Shown here in pieces: positions 16,978-23,859 of a stretch of 60,132 nucleotides of DNA (position 1 is its first letter; each line of letters opens with the position of its first letter). The translations under genes and the position numbers were made by a program. The DNA is taken from positions 1-60,132 of the forward strand of contig JAPOXY010000036.1 in assembly GCA_026706845.1 (NCBI GenBank), written 5' to 3'. The notes beneath the pieces are model-generated. The model did no database searches. It was not told the origin of the DNA and saw only the letters and a program-made list of their open reading frames with translations. The stretch is from Gemmatimonadota bacterium. GTDB lineage: Bacteria; Latescibacterota; UBA2968.

Positions 16978-17931
16978 ATGGTTCGTTTTCTCAAGTGGTT
17001 TTTTCCGATTTTTGCGGCGGTTCTGATTGTTGTGGCCGCCAGTGCGTACTGGTATGTGACGCCGCAGCGGTTAAAGGCGATTGTGCAGCCGCGTTTGTCG
17101 CCGGCTTTGGGCAGAGAGGTGATGTTTGACGGTATAGAGTGGGGGCTGTCTGATGGTGTGGTGATTTCGGGTTTGTGGGTGGGAAATGGGGATGGTTCTA
17201 ACCCTTTGTTGGTCGCGGAGCAGGCACAGGTGCATGTGTCGCCGAGTGCGTGGTTTTTGGGTGATAGGTGGTGGGGTGAGTTGGTGCTGGAAGATGCAGT
17301 TGTTTCGCCTGGGAGACAGGGGCGCGTTGAGTTTGTGTTCCGCCGTTTGGAGATGGATTTGTACCCCCAAAATGGGCGTTTATATCTCTCACAGATAAAA
17401 GGGCAGGTGTACGAAGGTACGCTCACGGGTGATCTGGTGTGGGATAATGGCGCGTGGGATGGTTCTGTGTCGCTTGCGAATGCCCAGGCAGAACAGGTCG
17501 TGCATTCGATTGGCTGGGATATTCCGCTTTACGGCGCGGTTGATATAATGGCTCAGGTTTCAGGGGCAAGTGTGAGCGGTACTGCAAGTATGGCCGAGGG
17601 GCGCATTGTGAAGTGGAATTTTTTACAGCGGTTGTTGCACCCGATGGCGCAATGGGGTTTGATAAATGCCGATGAGGTCCCGCTCAAAGATGTGACGGTG
17701 GTTTTTCAGGTGCAGGGCGATGAGGTGATTCTCGATGGGACAAAGTTCACTGCTTCAGATATAGCTTGTACGTTGAATGGTAAGACTTTGGGTGGGCAGT
17801 TGGATTATGTGCTGGATGTGGATATGCCGATCCAATTTGCCGGGTTTCGTTTGGGACGCGGGACCATTCCCATACGAGTAAAAATTACCGGTACGGCAAA
17901 TGCGCCAGAGGTGGCGGTGGAGATAAAATAA
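16978..17931 (+). CDS. AsmA-like membrane-anchored protein
   Basis: A 317-residue protein with one N-terminal membrane segment (about residues 5-25), then YVTPQRLKAIVQPRLSPALGREV, the beginning typical of AsmA/TamB-like proteins, and a beta-rich body. The C terminus (YVLDVDMPIQFAGF, PIRVKITGTANAPEV) matches the AsmA C-terminal repeat. AsmA proteins carry lipids or influence outer-membrane assembly; the length is short for the family. The ATG at 16978 directly follows a run of short CACTTC/TACTTC/ATACTTC repeats and has no ribosome site. A decayed copy of its last 42 codons lies at 23688-23816. Confidence 0.75.
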   Translation: MVRFLKWFFPIFAAVLIVVAASAYWYVTPQRLKAIVQPRLSPALGREVMFDGIEWGLSDGVVISGLWVGNGDGSNPLLVAEQAQVHVSPSAWFLGDRWWGELVLEDAVVSPGRQGRVEFVFRRLEMDLYPQNGRLYLSQIKGQVYEGTLTGDLVWDNGAWDGSVSLANAQAEQVVHSIGWDIPLYGAVDIMAQVSGASVSGTASMAEGRIVKWNFLQRLLHPMAQWGLINADEVPLKDVTVVFQVQGDEVILDGTKFTASDIACTLNGKTLGGQLDYVLDVDMPIQFAGFRLGRGTIPIRVKITGTANAPEVAVEIK

Positions 17932-17938
17932 ATTTTTT

Positions 17939-18052
17939 TTAAAGAGCCAGCACGATGACGATGACTATGCCGAGCACTATCAATCCGCCAAAAAAAACGA
18001 CGCAAAAGCCTTTGATAAAACCGCCCACGAAGCCATCTTTGTTGTCGTTCAT
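17939..18052 (-). CDS. Small single-span membrane protein, 37 aa
   Basis: An ORF of 37 residues below usual length limits. It starts MNDNKDGFVGGFIKGF, then has one membrane helix from about residue 16 to 37 (VVFFGGLIVLGIVIVIVLAL). A GAAGGAAA ribosome site precedes the ATG by about 10 bases and overlaps the end of the aspartic protease gene, so the two are probably co-transcribed. It converges on the AsmA-like gene with a 7-base gap. A degraded copy of its 3' end lies at 23819-23845, next to a degraded AsmA tail in the same convergent order, which supports it as a real gene. Function unknown. Confidence 0.6.
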   Translation of the reverse strand: MNDNKDGFVGGFIKGFCVVFFGGLIVLGIVIVIVLAL

Positions 18053-18066
18053 GTTATCCGTTTCCT

Positions 18067-18456
18067 TCAATCGCCGCGAACAAAGCCCTGAGAAGCCTTC
18101 AGCAGAACGGCTGGTAACCGTTTCAGTTTTTCATTCCGAGGGTCAACCTCAAATCCACCGGATTCTAAAGCGGTAACGCCGAGCAATGGTTCCGCTCCTT
18201 CTTCTCCGTACACAATAGTCCCACCGACGATTTCTCCCTCGAATTCGATCTCGGCGATGGTTATATCCATGGCCACAGGATTTCCGTCTGCAAGTACGCA
18301 ATCGCGACTACCCCTCGGTTCAAGTCCAATCTCTTCAAGGCGCACCCTCGGCACGAGCGAGTCGAACGCGCCAGTATCGACCTGGAATTTGTCGGTCCAG
18401 CTACGTTGTCGATCTGAGGGATTGCGGATTGTTACGTCAACATAAACCGCGGACAT
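18067..18456 (-). CDS. Clan AA aspartic protease-like protein
   Basis: A 129-residue single-domain retropepsin-like protein. The catalytic motif is VDTGAFDSLVP with Asp27, and the second half has LLGVTALESGGFEVDPRNEKLKRLPA, which is the usual C-terminal part of this bacterial family. Such proteins would work as dimers. Target unknown. It sits between the CRISPR array and the 37-aa membrane protein on the same strand; an upstream GGAGAACCACC gives a plausible ribosome site. It is common near toxin-antitoxin genes in other genomes, but no partner is evident here. Confidence 0.78.
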   Translation of the reverse strand: MSAVYVDVTIRNPSDRQRSWTDKFQVDTGAFDSLVPRVRLEEIGLEPRGSRDCVLADGNPVAMDITIAEIEFEGEIVGGTIVYGEEGAEPLLGVTALESGGFEVDPRNEKLKRLPAVLLKASQGFVRGD

Positions 18457-18523
18457 GGTGGTTCTCCTATCGGGTTGGTTGCGAATAGATTCTATCTAAA
18501 GGTTTTGAGGGATGTATGCCTAC

Positions 18524-18795
18524 ATGCACTTTCCGCATTAGTGGGGGACATATTTCGTCATTCGCGATCATTTCCATCGTGATCGGGCCATCCCCACGTA
18601 TGTGGGGAATATACAGAGGTCTTCCAATAAAACAAGGACTGAAATGGTACATCCCCACATACGTGGGGAACATGAAGGTCGGATGAAAACAGGCTGGATA
18701 GAGGTTGGTTCATCCCCACCTGCGTGGGGAACATGCAACGATTTCAGCGGTTGGAACATCGAAGCCGGTTCATCCCCACCTGCGTGGGGAACATG
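18524..18795 (-). CRISPR. Short, decaying type I-E CRISPR array
   Basis: Four 29-base repeats at 18585-18613, 18646-18674, 18707-18735 and 18767-18795, with a fifth, strongly degenerate one at 18524-18552. On the plus strand the best copies read GGTTCATCCCCACCTGCGTG then GGGAACATG; on the minus strand this is the CCCCAC...GTGGGG hairpin repeat of type I-E. Spacers are 32, 32, 32 and 31 bases. Repeats lose identity steadily towards low coordinates, so that side is the trailer end and the leader side faces cas3. No leader is present: the last repeat touches truncated cas3 coding sequence. Confidence 0.92.
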
Positions 18796-20098
18796 GTAAG
18801 ATGCCTAATAATGCCTGATCAATTGTACCGACGCCAACAGCAGCTAATAATGCTTTCTTGAGATTATCTGATAGCCAGGCACTACAATGTACACTTGCAG
18901 GTATTGTCTCATCGCCATAATTTTCTTCAGGGTTTTTGGACTCAGGTACAACTGCCTGACGAAAAGATTGGGAAAGATTGCGTGCGCTGTGTGCCAGAAC
19001 AATAGAAGGTTGCGTGTTTTGTGGAAAAAGGCGTTGATACACTGGCTGTTTATCATCACCTTTCATACGCTCAAACATGGCGTTTGCAGTCGCCATTGTT
19101 GGCAAGGCAATATACAGGCCAGCCCCCTTTTGATGTGCCATTAACCGGTTTGCTAACAACACAGCCGCTTCAGTTTTTCCTGCACCTGTTACATCTTCGA
19201 GGATATAAAGGCAAGGCCCTTTGCCAATCGTCAATTCTCCACATTTTGACTGCAACGGTGTTGGAATTTTAATATCCGGCGCAAACAAATCCTGCAAATT
19301 GTGCTCTTGAACAGGCGTATCTATTAGCAATTCTGTAAGATCCGTTGCTTTCTCTGCCTGCTTCAATGCCAATTGCCAATATTCATCCAACGGCATTGAT
19401 ACATCACAATAAGAAAAGAAATCAGCATTTGACCCAATCCAGTCACACAGAACTGCAACCCCAGCCAGCCACCAAGAGGCCATTCGCAACTTGGAGCGGT
19501 CTATTTCTGGTAAGGTCATAACGTCTTCAAACAACAGATCAATAACTGCCTGGATATAGCTTTTTGTTGATATGATGTCTTCATCAGCAAAATAATCTGA
19601 TAAAATTTGTTGCCCTTCTTTGGGAGGTTGCCCGTGATGTCCGGCTATGGCACGCATCCAATAGTCGTATCCCGTCTCTCGAACACGACGACCAGACGTG
19701 CTGGTTTTCGGCAGAAAATTTATTTTTTGGAAATATGTTCGGATACAATCTTTCCAGAGAATATACCCCAGTGTGTCATGAGGTAGATTATAGCCCTTGT
19801 TGCTTTCCCGATTTTGCAGTTTTTTTAATAAATCAGGACGCAAATTCTGGAAACCTTCTGCGAATTTGCCAACATCATGTAGTGCTAAAAAGAAGGTCAT
19901 GTATTGAACTAAGTGATTTTCGTCCAAGTCCGTCAGATATGCTAATGTGGTTCTTATTCGCTCATTTTTTTTTAAAAATATTTGTCCCACAGCAGCGACG
20001 TCTAAGCAATGGTATGGCAAAATATGTACTGTCATCTTCTCAGCCCCATATCCAGCTTTGCCCCAATACTTCCTGTGGTTATCTGTCCTCTGTTGCAT
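18770..20098 (-). pseudogene. cas3: Truncated cas3 (HD nuclease plus partial helicase), type I-E
   Basis: A 442-codon remnant of the CRISPR effector nuclease-helicase. The HD nuclease part is present (H74, D75 in LALHDVGKF; AGHHGQPP) and the helicase Walker A VTGAGKTEAA with IALPTMATANAMFERM. The frame then reads VGTIDQALLGILP and passes directly into the CRISPR repeat, ending at a TGA inside it. Normal Cas3 is about 850-900 residues; the DEAD-box motif II, the second RecA domain and the C-terminal domain are gone, as are all cascade genes, cas1 and cas2. The ATG at 20098 follows GAGGAAATT; the longer upstream frame is unlikely. Nuclease activity on its own might survive, but interference cannot. 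Confidence 0.9.
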
Positions 20099-20261
20099 AA
20101 TTTCCTCAGATTTAAATTTGATCTTGTCAAAATTTCGAATTGAATGAATTTTTGAGCGGCTAAATGTAGTGAAATTTTGTTCACTATGCAAGATTAACTT
20201 GCACCTATGATGCGGCTTTTCTATTTTCTGCATCCCAGAGGAACTGTCAGGAGAGTAAGTG

Positions 20262-20441
20262 ATGAACCACGACCATATCATAAAGGAAGTTCGAACGATT
20301 CGCGAACAACTGGCGGCATCACATGGCTATAATGTGCGTGCCCTGTTTGCGGCAGCAAAAAAACGCCAGCAAGAAAGTGGGCGAAAGGTCGTTAAATTGA
20401 CACCCAGGCGGTTAAAAATTGCAGATGAAAAAGCGGTATAA
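20262..20441 (+). CDS. Small antitoxin-like protein, 59 aa
   Basis: A 59-residue protein beginning MNHDHIIKEVRTIREQLAASHGYNVRALF and ending in a basic, proline-containing tail (VVKLTPRRLK). This pattern (EVR.IRE.LA...GYD...IF) is common in small proteins found beside toxin genes, so an antitoxin role is inferred. AGGAG at 20249-20253 supports either ATG 20262 or the GTG one codon upstream. No intact toxin follows directly; an overlapping ATG at 20425 opens a frame whose first part has no recognisable family. Confidence 0.6.
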   Translation: MNHDHIIKEVRTIREQLAASHGYNVRALFAAAKKRQQESGRKVVKLTPRRLKIADEKAV

Positions 20442-20679
20442 CCAATACGACTATACGCGACCTCAGTCTGCAAATCCGCTGGATATGATTTCTCTCATTC
20501 AAGTCCTTATTAAAAGGTCTGATTCCAGGATAATTTCTTTCCAAAAAAGTTGCTTTTCGTTCCGAAGTTGGCTATATCTTATTCGGCGACCAGAATGGGC
20601 CGGTGTCAACCGACTCAGGACAATGTCCCTGGCCGCTACTTTTTTGATCTCCTGCTCACACCCCTTTAAGGAGTTACTC
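20442..20679. other. Unassigned gap between antitoxin-like gene and TA pair
   Basis: A 238-base stretch with no convincing gene. A frame overlapping the end of the antitoxin-like gene (ATG 20425) continues through it into the next antitoxin but resembles nothing known. A second frame contains VAFRSEVGYILFGDQNGP before a stop near 20633. It may hold the remains of the toxin partner of the upstream gene. Confidence 0.3.
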
Positions 20680-20880
20680 ATGCTTAGCACTGCTTTGGGT
20701 ATTGTGAAAGACGGAAAAATCGAAACGTTAGAAAGCATTACATTGCCTGAGGGGCAAAAGGTATTGGTCACTATGTTGCCCGACGATAATATTTTTTGGC
20801 AAGAAGCCAGCCAGGAAACCCTGAAACAGATTTGGGATAATAAAAAGGACGATGTATATGCCCGATTACTTGATGAATGA
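20680..20880 (+). CDS. Antitoxin of PemK/MazF-type pair
   Basis: A 66-residue protein with the DUF104/AF2212-like or AbrB-like short-strand pattern GIVKDGKIETLESITLPEGQKVLV, followed by a C-terminal helix likely to bind the toxin. Start ATG 20680 has AAGGAG at 20668-20673, six bases upstream; a longer frame upstream lacks this. The reading frame overlaps the toxin start by 23 bases, the usual tight coupling of such pairs. It probably binds its own promoter and neutralises the toxin. Confidence 0.75.
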   Translation: MLSTALGIVKDGKIETLESITLPEGQKVLVTMLPDDNIFWQEASQETLKQIWDNKKDDVYARLLDE

Positions 20881-21190
20881 TATTGTACTTGTTCGATATC
20901 CCTTTTCTGATTTGCGTGTGTTCAAAGTGCGTCCAGCTATTATTGTGAGTGCGCCACATGTTTCTCAAGATGTCTTTATTGTCCCTCTTACCAGCCAAAT
21001 AACGAATCTTTTGCCGGGCGAGTTTGTGCTGGAGAATTGGAAGCAATCAGGACTCAATGTTGCGTCTGCTGTTAAACGAGGCATATATACCATTCATCAG
21101 AACTTGATTCTCAAGAAAGTGGGACATCTCGCACAGAAAGATCTAACGACATTGATTGTATCTTTGCGAAGTTGGCTGAATCTCACATAG
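20858..21190 (+). CDS. Type II toxin, PemK/MazF family
   Basis: A 110-residue endoribonuclease-like toxin. The SH3-like barrel signature is clear: DIVLVRYPFSD then VRPAIIVS, then FIVPLTSQ, and the C-terminal helix LTTLIVSLRSWL. In the family it cleaves mRNA. ATG 20858 is preferred over ATG 20852. It overlaps its antitoxin gene and its stop overlaps the convergent WYL regulator by 8 bases. All expected core motifs are present, so it looks intact, unlike the CRISPR and HEPN systems nearby. Confidence 0.85.
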   Translation: MPDYLMNDIVLVRYPFSDLRVFKVRPAIIVSAPHVSQDVFIVPLTSQITNLLPGEFVLENWKQSGLNVASAVKRGIYTIHQNLILKKVGHLAQKDLTTLIVSLRSWLNLT

Positions 21191-22154
21191 ATTTCGTTTC
21201 ATACATCCTTCCTGCCGCGATCATATCCTTTGCGATGACCTGTCGCAATTCCTCTGGTTCTATCACTTCGCAATCTGCGCCCCAGCCTCTGATCCACGGT
21301 TTCATCTCCAGCGTGTGGCTCACGGTTAAAGTCATGAGGCAGCCACCGTCTGGCTGGTTGTCAATGGCATCGACACAGGGCCAATCCGATTCCCGCACGC
21401 GGTATGCCACATTGGGCGAGAAGCGGAGTTTGACGACGATGCGCTCATCGCCGCCCATGACGCCCCATGCTTGTGTCAGATAATCGTAGGGATCGAAATT
21501 GTCCCTAATCTGATATGACGAATCGAGAATTTTGACCTGTTGCACGCGCTCGATTTTGAACTCTCGGATGTCGCGGCGCAAATGGTCATACCCGATCACA
21601 TAACAGGCATATCCCACAGGGGACGGCTCGATGAAGTATGGGTCAAAGACGCGCCTGGTGGTTTCATCGGTGTATGGATTGTAATACGTCAAACGCACCT
21701 GTTTGCGTTCAGACCACGCGCGGGTAAAGGTCTCCAGAATGCGGATGTACTCGCGATGCGGTCTGCGCTTGTGCGTGGCTTCGGCGGTTCGGGCGATGTG
21801 TTGACCGATTGATTCGGGAAGTGCGCTGGCGAGTTTTTCAAGTGCAGAGACGACATGCGGATTGTGTTTGTCGCTGTGCGCTGCGAGCAATCGGGCCGAG
21901 AGATACAGTGCGAGGGACTCGTGCAGATTCACGCGTACAGATGTGATATAGCGGTCTTTCACAACGCCAAAATGGTGATTTTCTTCCCAAATCGGCACGC
22001 CAGATCGCTCAAGAGAACGCAAGTCGCGATAAGCAGTGGTGCGGTGATACCCAAAGCGTTCGGCAATTTCACGAGCAGTTAGCCCTCGGGAAGATTGAAA
22101 AAGCAAATTTTCCAGCATTTTGAGTCGTTCTGCGCGGGTTTCGTCGCGGTCCAT
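21183..22154 (-). CDS. WYL-domain transcriptional regulator (YafY type)
   Basis: A 323-residue regulator: N-terminal helix-turn-helix (RAERLKMLENLLFQSSRGLTAREIAERFGYHRTTAYRDLRSLE), a linker, the WYL domain (VRLTYYNPYTDETTRRVFDPYFIE, CYVIGYDHLRRDIREFKIERV) and the WCX C-terminal domain. WYL proteins bind nucleic-acid ligands and often control CRISPR-Cas or DNA-damage genes; its position 1 kb from a type I-E remnant makes a former role in controlling that locus plausible. The start ATG 22154 has a perfect AGGAGG 7 bases upstream. The longer frame reaching 22244 is not needed. Confidence 0.9.
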   Translation of the reverse strand: MDRDETRAERLKMLENLLFQSSRGLTAREIAERFGYHRTTAYRDLRSLERSGVPIWEENHHFGVVKDRYITSVRVNLHESLALYLSARLLAAHSDKHNPHVVSALEKLASALPESIGQHIARTAEATHKRRPHREYIRILETFTRAWSERKQVRLTYYNPYTDETTRRVFDPYFIEPSPVGYACYVIGYDHLRRDIREFKIERVQQVKILDSSYQIRDNFDPYDYLTQAWGVMGGDERIVVKLRFSPNVAYRVRESDWPCVDAIDNQPDGGCLMTLTVSHTLEMKPWIRGWGADCEVIEPEELRQVIAKDMIAAGRMYETKSM

Positions 22155-22431
22155 AAAACCTCCTGTGTGACAATATAAGACATGGGTGTTGCGACTTTCG
22201 CTACACATGATAAAAAAATCGTGGGATGGGATAAACGGAATCAAAATAGGGCGCGTTGTGGGTGGGATTTTAGAGAGGGTAAGTTATGGGAGGATAGTGT
22301 ATTGATTGACAAATTCAGCAGGAGACAAAATGGGAATATTTTGGTATGAATCCAAATCAACGAGATGAAGGTATAGACAAAATGAGAGCCAGGAGAGCGT
22401 GGTTATTCCACCGACTTTAAATCGCATTAGA
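22155..22431. other. Intergenic stretch upstream of the WYL gene
   Basis: 277 bases without a recognisable gene. A 12-codon frame (ATG near 22330 behind AGGAG) is too short to support. AT-rich segments with a TTGACA-like box occur but no matching -10 at correct spacing was found. Confidence 0.4.
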
Positions 22432-22713
22432 TCAATTTGAGGTGGTTAGAGAGCGATGGGTCATACCTACGATTTCACCGGTGTGGTCATTGATTTCAAC
22501 GACTTTGAACGAACGGTTCTTCCAGTCTTGTCCCCCGAGGTTGGCTGCCAGGCTCCTCCGTTCCCATGGACGAGAGAACCCTATGGTTATTTTCCAGGCA
22601 TTTGCTGTTTCGTCGAATACCACCTCTTCAAGTCCTAAGTCCTGAACTTCCTCGTCGGCAAATAGTTCGGTTATGTATTTGTTCGCCGTCCGTACGGCTT
22701 CTTTTACGTTCAT
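22432..22713 (-). CDS. Conserved hypothetical protein, 93 aa
   Basis: A 93-residue soluble protein: MNVKEAVRTANKYITELFADEEVQDLGLEEVVFDE, then WKITIGFSRPW, then FKVVEINDHTGEIVGMTHR. A helix followed by a PepSY-like beta sheet is suggested. Similar small proteins occur in cyanobacteria and other phyla next to toxin-like genes, but no function is known. GGAGG 6-7 bases before the ATG supports the start. It lies 31 bases downstream of the HEPN remnant on the same strand and could be part of that transcript. Confidence 0.7.
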   Translation of the reverse strand: MNVKEAVRTANKYITELFADEEVQDLGLEEVVFDETANAWKITIGFSRPWERRSLAANLGGQDWKNRSFKVVEINDHTGEIVGMTHRSLTTSN

Positions 22714-22744
22714 TTATGCCTCCATTTCTGCGATCTTATTATTT

Positions 22745-23151
22745 TTATTTTTTCATACGCAATTTTACGCCACATTCTTGCAAATAGGTTCTTATTCTTG
22801 CTATAAATTTTTCTGCATTTTCTATTAAATCGTCCGCGGCCTCTTTAGAAATGGGTATCTGAATACTGTAATCCGCAACAATCCGTTGATCCTGTTCTTG
22901 TGAAAGAATGCGTGCCCACTCCTTTTCAATATGACCGGGGTTGACCAGTATTTTCCCAAAGAGCCGGCGTAATGCAGCATGAGATTCTGCAAGGGTGTTG
23001 TGATAGAACAAAGCCGCTTTTGCTGCATGCATCACAGCGTAATAACCTCGTGAGACAGCGTCTTCGTAGAGATCTTCTTTCATTAGTATCTGAGCTGCCT
23101 GAAGGGATTTTAGGCCGCGTTAAATTCTGAAACAATGTTTTCTTGGTTCAT
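22745..23151 (-). pseudogene. HEPN-domain toxin (HepT-like), frameshifted near the N terminus
   Basis: The open part (ATG 23083 to 22745, 112 codons) has the HEPN core EDAVSRGYYAVMHAAKAALF with the R...H active-site pair. The true start is ATG 23151, whose ATGA overlaps the stop of the nucleotidyltransferase gene. From it the frame reads MNQENIVSEFN and hits a stop after 13 codons; one added base near 23115 would join it to RGLKSLQAAQIL and the open part, giving the usual full-length HEPN. So one base has been lost, or the sequence has an error. A shortened protein from ATG 23083 would lack the first helix. Confidence 0.8.
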
Positions 23152-23495
23152 AAAACAGGTATTCCATCCCGCGTAACGGTTTGCCAGAAGGGGGCTTCAT
23201 AGTCCTGGTGGTATATCCATTCCTCAGCAGTAAGTACGATAAGTGAGGGCACAACTTCGGTGCCAATCGCGAGCGTGTATCCGGGTTCAGCAACCGACTT
23301 CTTCGTTTTCCAATCTCCCTCGTGGATGACAACGAGAACATCCAGATCAGAGTCCTCATCGGATGATCCACGCGCTTTGGATCCAAAGATAATGAGATCT
23401 TTGATAAGATTCGCAAATTGTGCTTCCAGAGCTTTCTGGTAAGCTTCAAGCCAAATGCGTTCTTCGCGCGTCAATGTCAAAGTTTCTAAGGCCAT
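23148..23495 (-). CDS. MNT-type minimal nucleotidyltransferase (antitoxin)
   Basis: A 115-residue nucleotidyltransferase of the polymerase beta superfamily with the motif FGSKARGSSDEDSDLDVLVV, keeping the GS and both aspartates. In MntA/HepT (type VII) toxin-antitoxin systems such a protein AMPylates and silences the HEPN RNase. The stop overlaps the original start of the HEPN gene (ATGA), as expected for this pair. This half is intact although the HEPN partner is frameshifted. Confidence 0.85.
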   Translation of the reverse strand: MALETLTLTREERIWLEAYQKALEAQFANLIKDLIIFGSKARGSSDEDSDLDVLVVIHEGDWKTKKSVAEPGYTLAIGTEVVPSLIVLTAEEWIYHQDYEAPFWQTVTRDGIPVL

Positions 23496-23603
23496 AATTC
23501 TGAAAAATTGAGAGGTTTTGGTACAGTCTGCCTACCTAGAGAGTAACCAATTTATACTTATAAGAAAAGCATTTCCGAGTGCGAAAAGGGTCAAAATAGG
23601 GAA

Positions 23604-23697
23604 AGTTGGACGGGGTCTTGTTGTGTGTCGGGTTGTGGGGGGGATTGTCTGGCGGGTCTGTCATGGGGATAGCACACGGCCTTGAAGGGGCAGGTGG
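23604..23697 (-). pseudogene. Remnant: 3' end of a RecB/Cas4-like nuclease gene
   Basis: 94 bases that align without gaps to 25270-25363, the end of the intact nuclease gene, with about 80 identical positions by eye. On the minus strand it still reads CPFKAVCYPHDRPARQSP and ends near QQDPVQLS. At its high-coordinate end it passes into the AsmA-like tail through GGGCAGGTGG, a sequence both parents nearly share. Confidence 0.75.
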
Positions 23698-23816
23698 ATT
23701 ATGTGCGGGATATGCCCATTCAATTTGCTGGATTTCATCTGGGCAGAACCATTCCCATACGCATAAAAATTGGCGGCGCGGCAAGCGCGCCAGAGGTGTC
23801 GGTGGAATTAAAATAG
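23688..23816 (+). pseudogene. Remnant: C-terminal tail of an AsmA-like gene
   Basis: 42 codons plus TAG reading GQVDYVRDMPIQFAGFH, then LGRTIPIRIKIGGAASAPEV and SVELK. This matches the last codons of the intact gene at 16978-17931 with two in-frame deletions (two codons and one codon) and many silent changes, so it probably came from a diverged paralogue rather than a recent local copy. Confidence 0.8.
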
Positions 23817-23818
23817 GC

Positions 23819-23845
23819 TTAAAGGGCCAGTAGAAGGATAATGAA
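23819..23845 (-). pseudogene. Remnant: 3' end of the small membrane protein gene
   Basis: On the minus strand it reads FIILLLAL and stop, matching IVIVIVLAL and stop of the 37-aa protein at 17939. It converges on the AsmA remnant with a 2-base gap, copying the arrangement at 17931/17939. Confidence 0.6.
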
Positions 23846-23859
23846 CCTCCGCGTGGTTT

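Noticed and set aside
18467-18799. Short ORFs on both strands across the CRISPR array
   Set aside because: They are frames through repeats and spacers, giving recurring MFPTYVGM/GSSPPAWGT peptides that are known artefacts of type I-E arrays.
20419-20880. 153-codon version of the antitoxin
   Set aside because: ATG 20680 has a well-placed AAGGAG and gives the usual antitoxin size; the upstream part matches no family.
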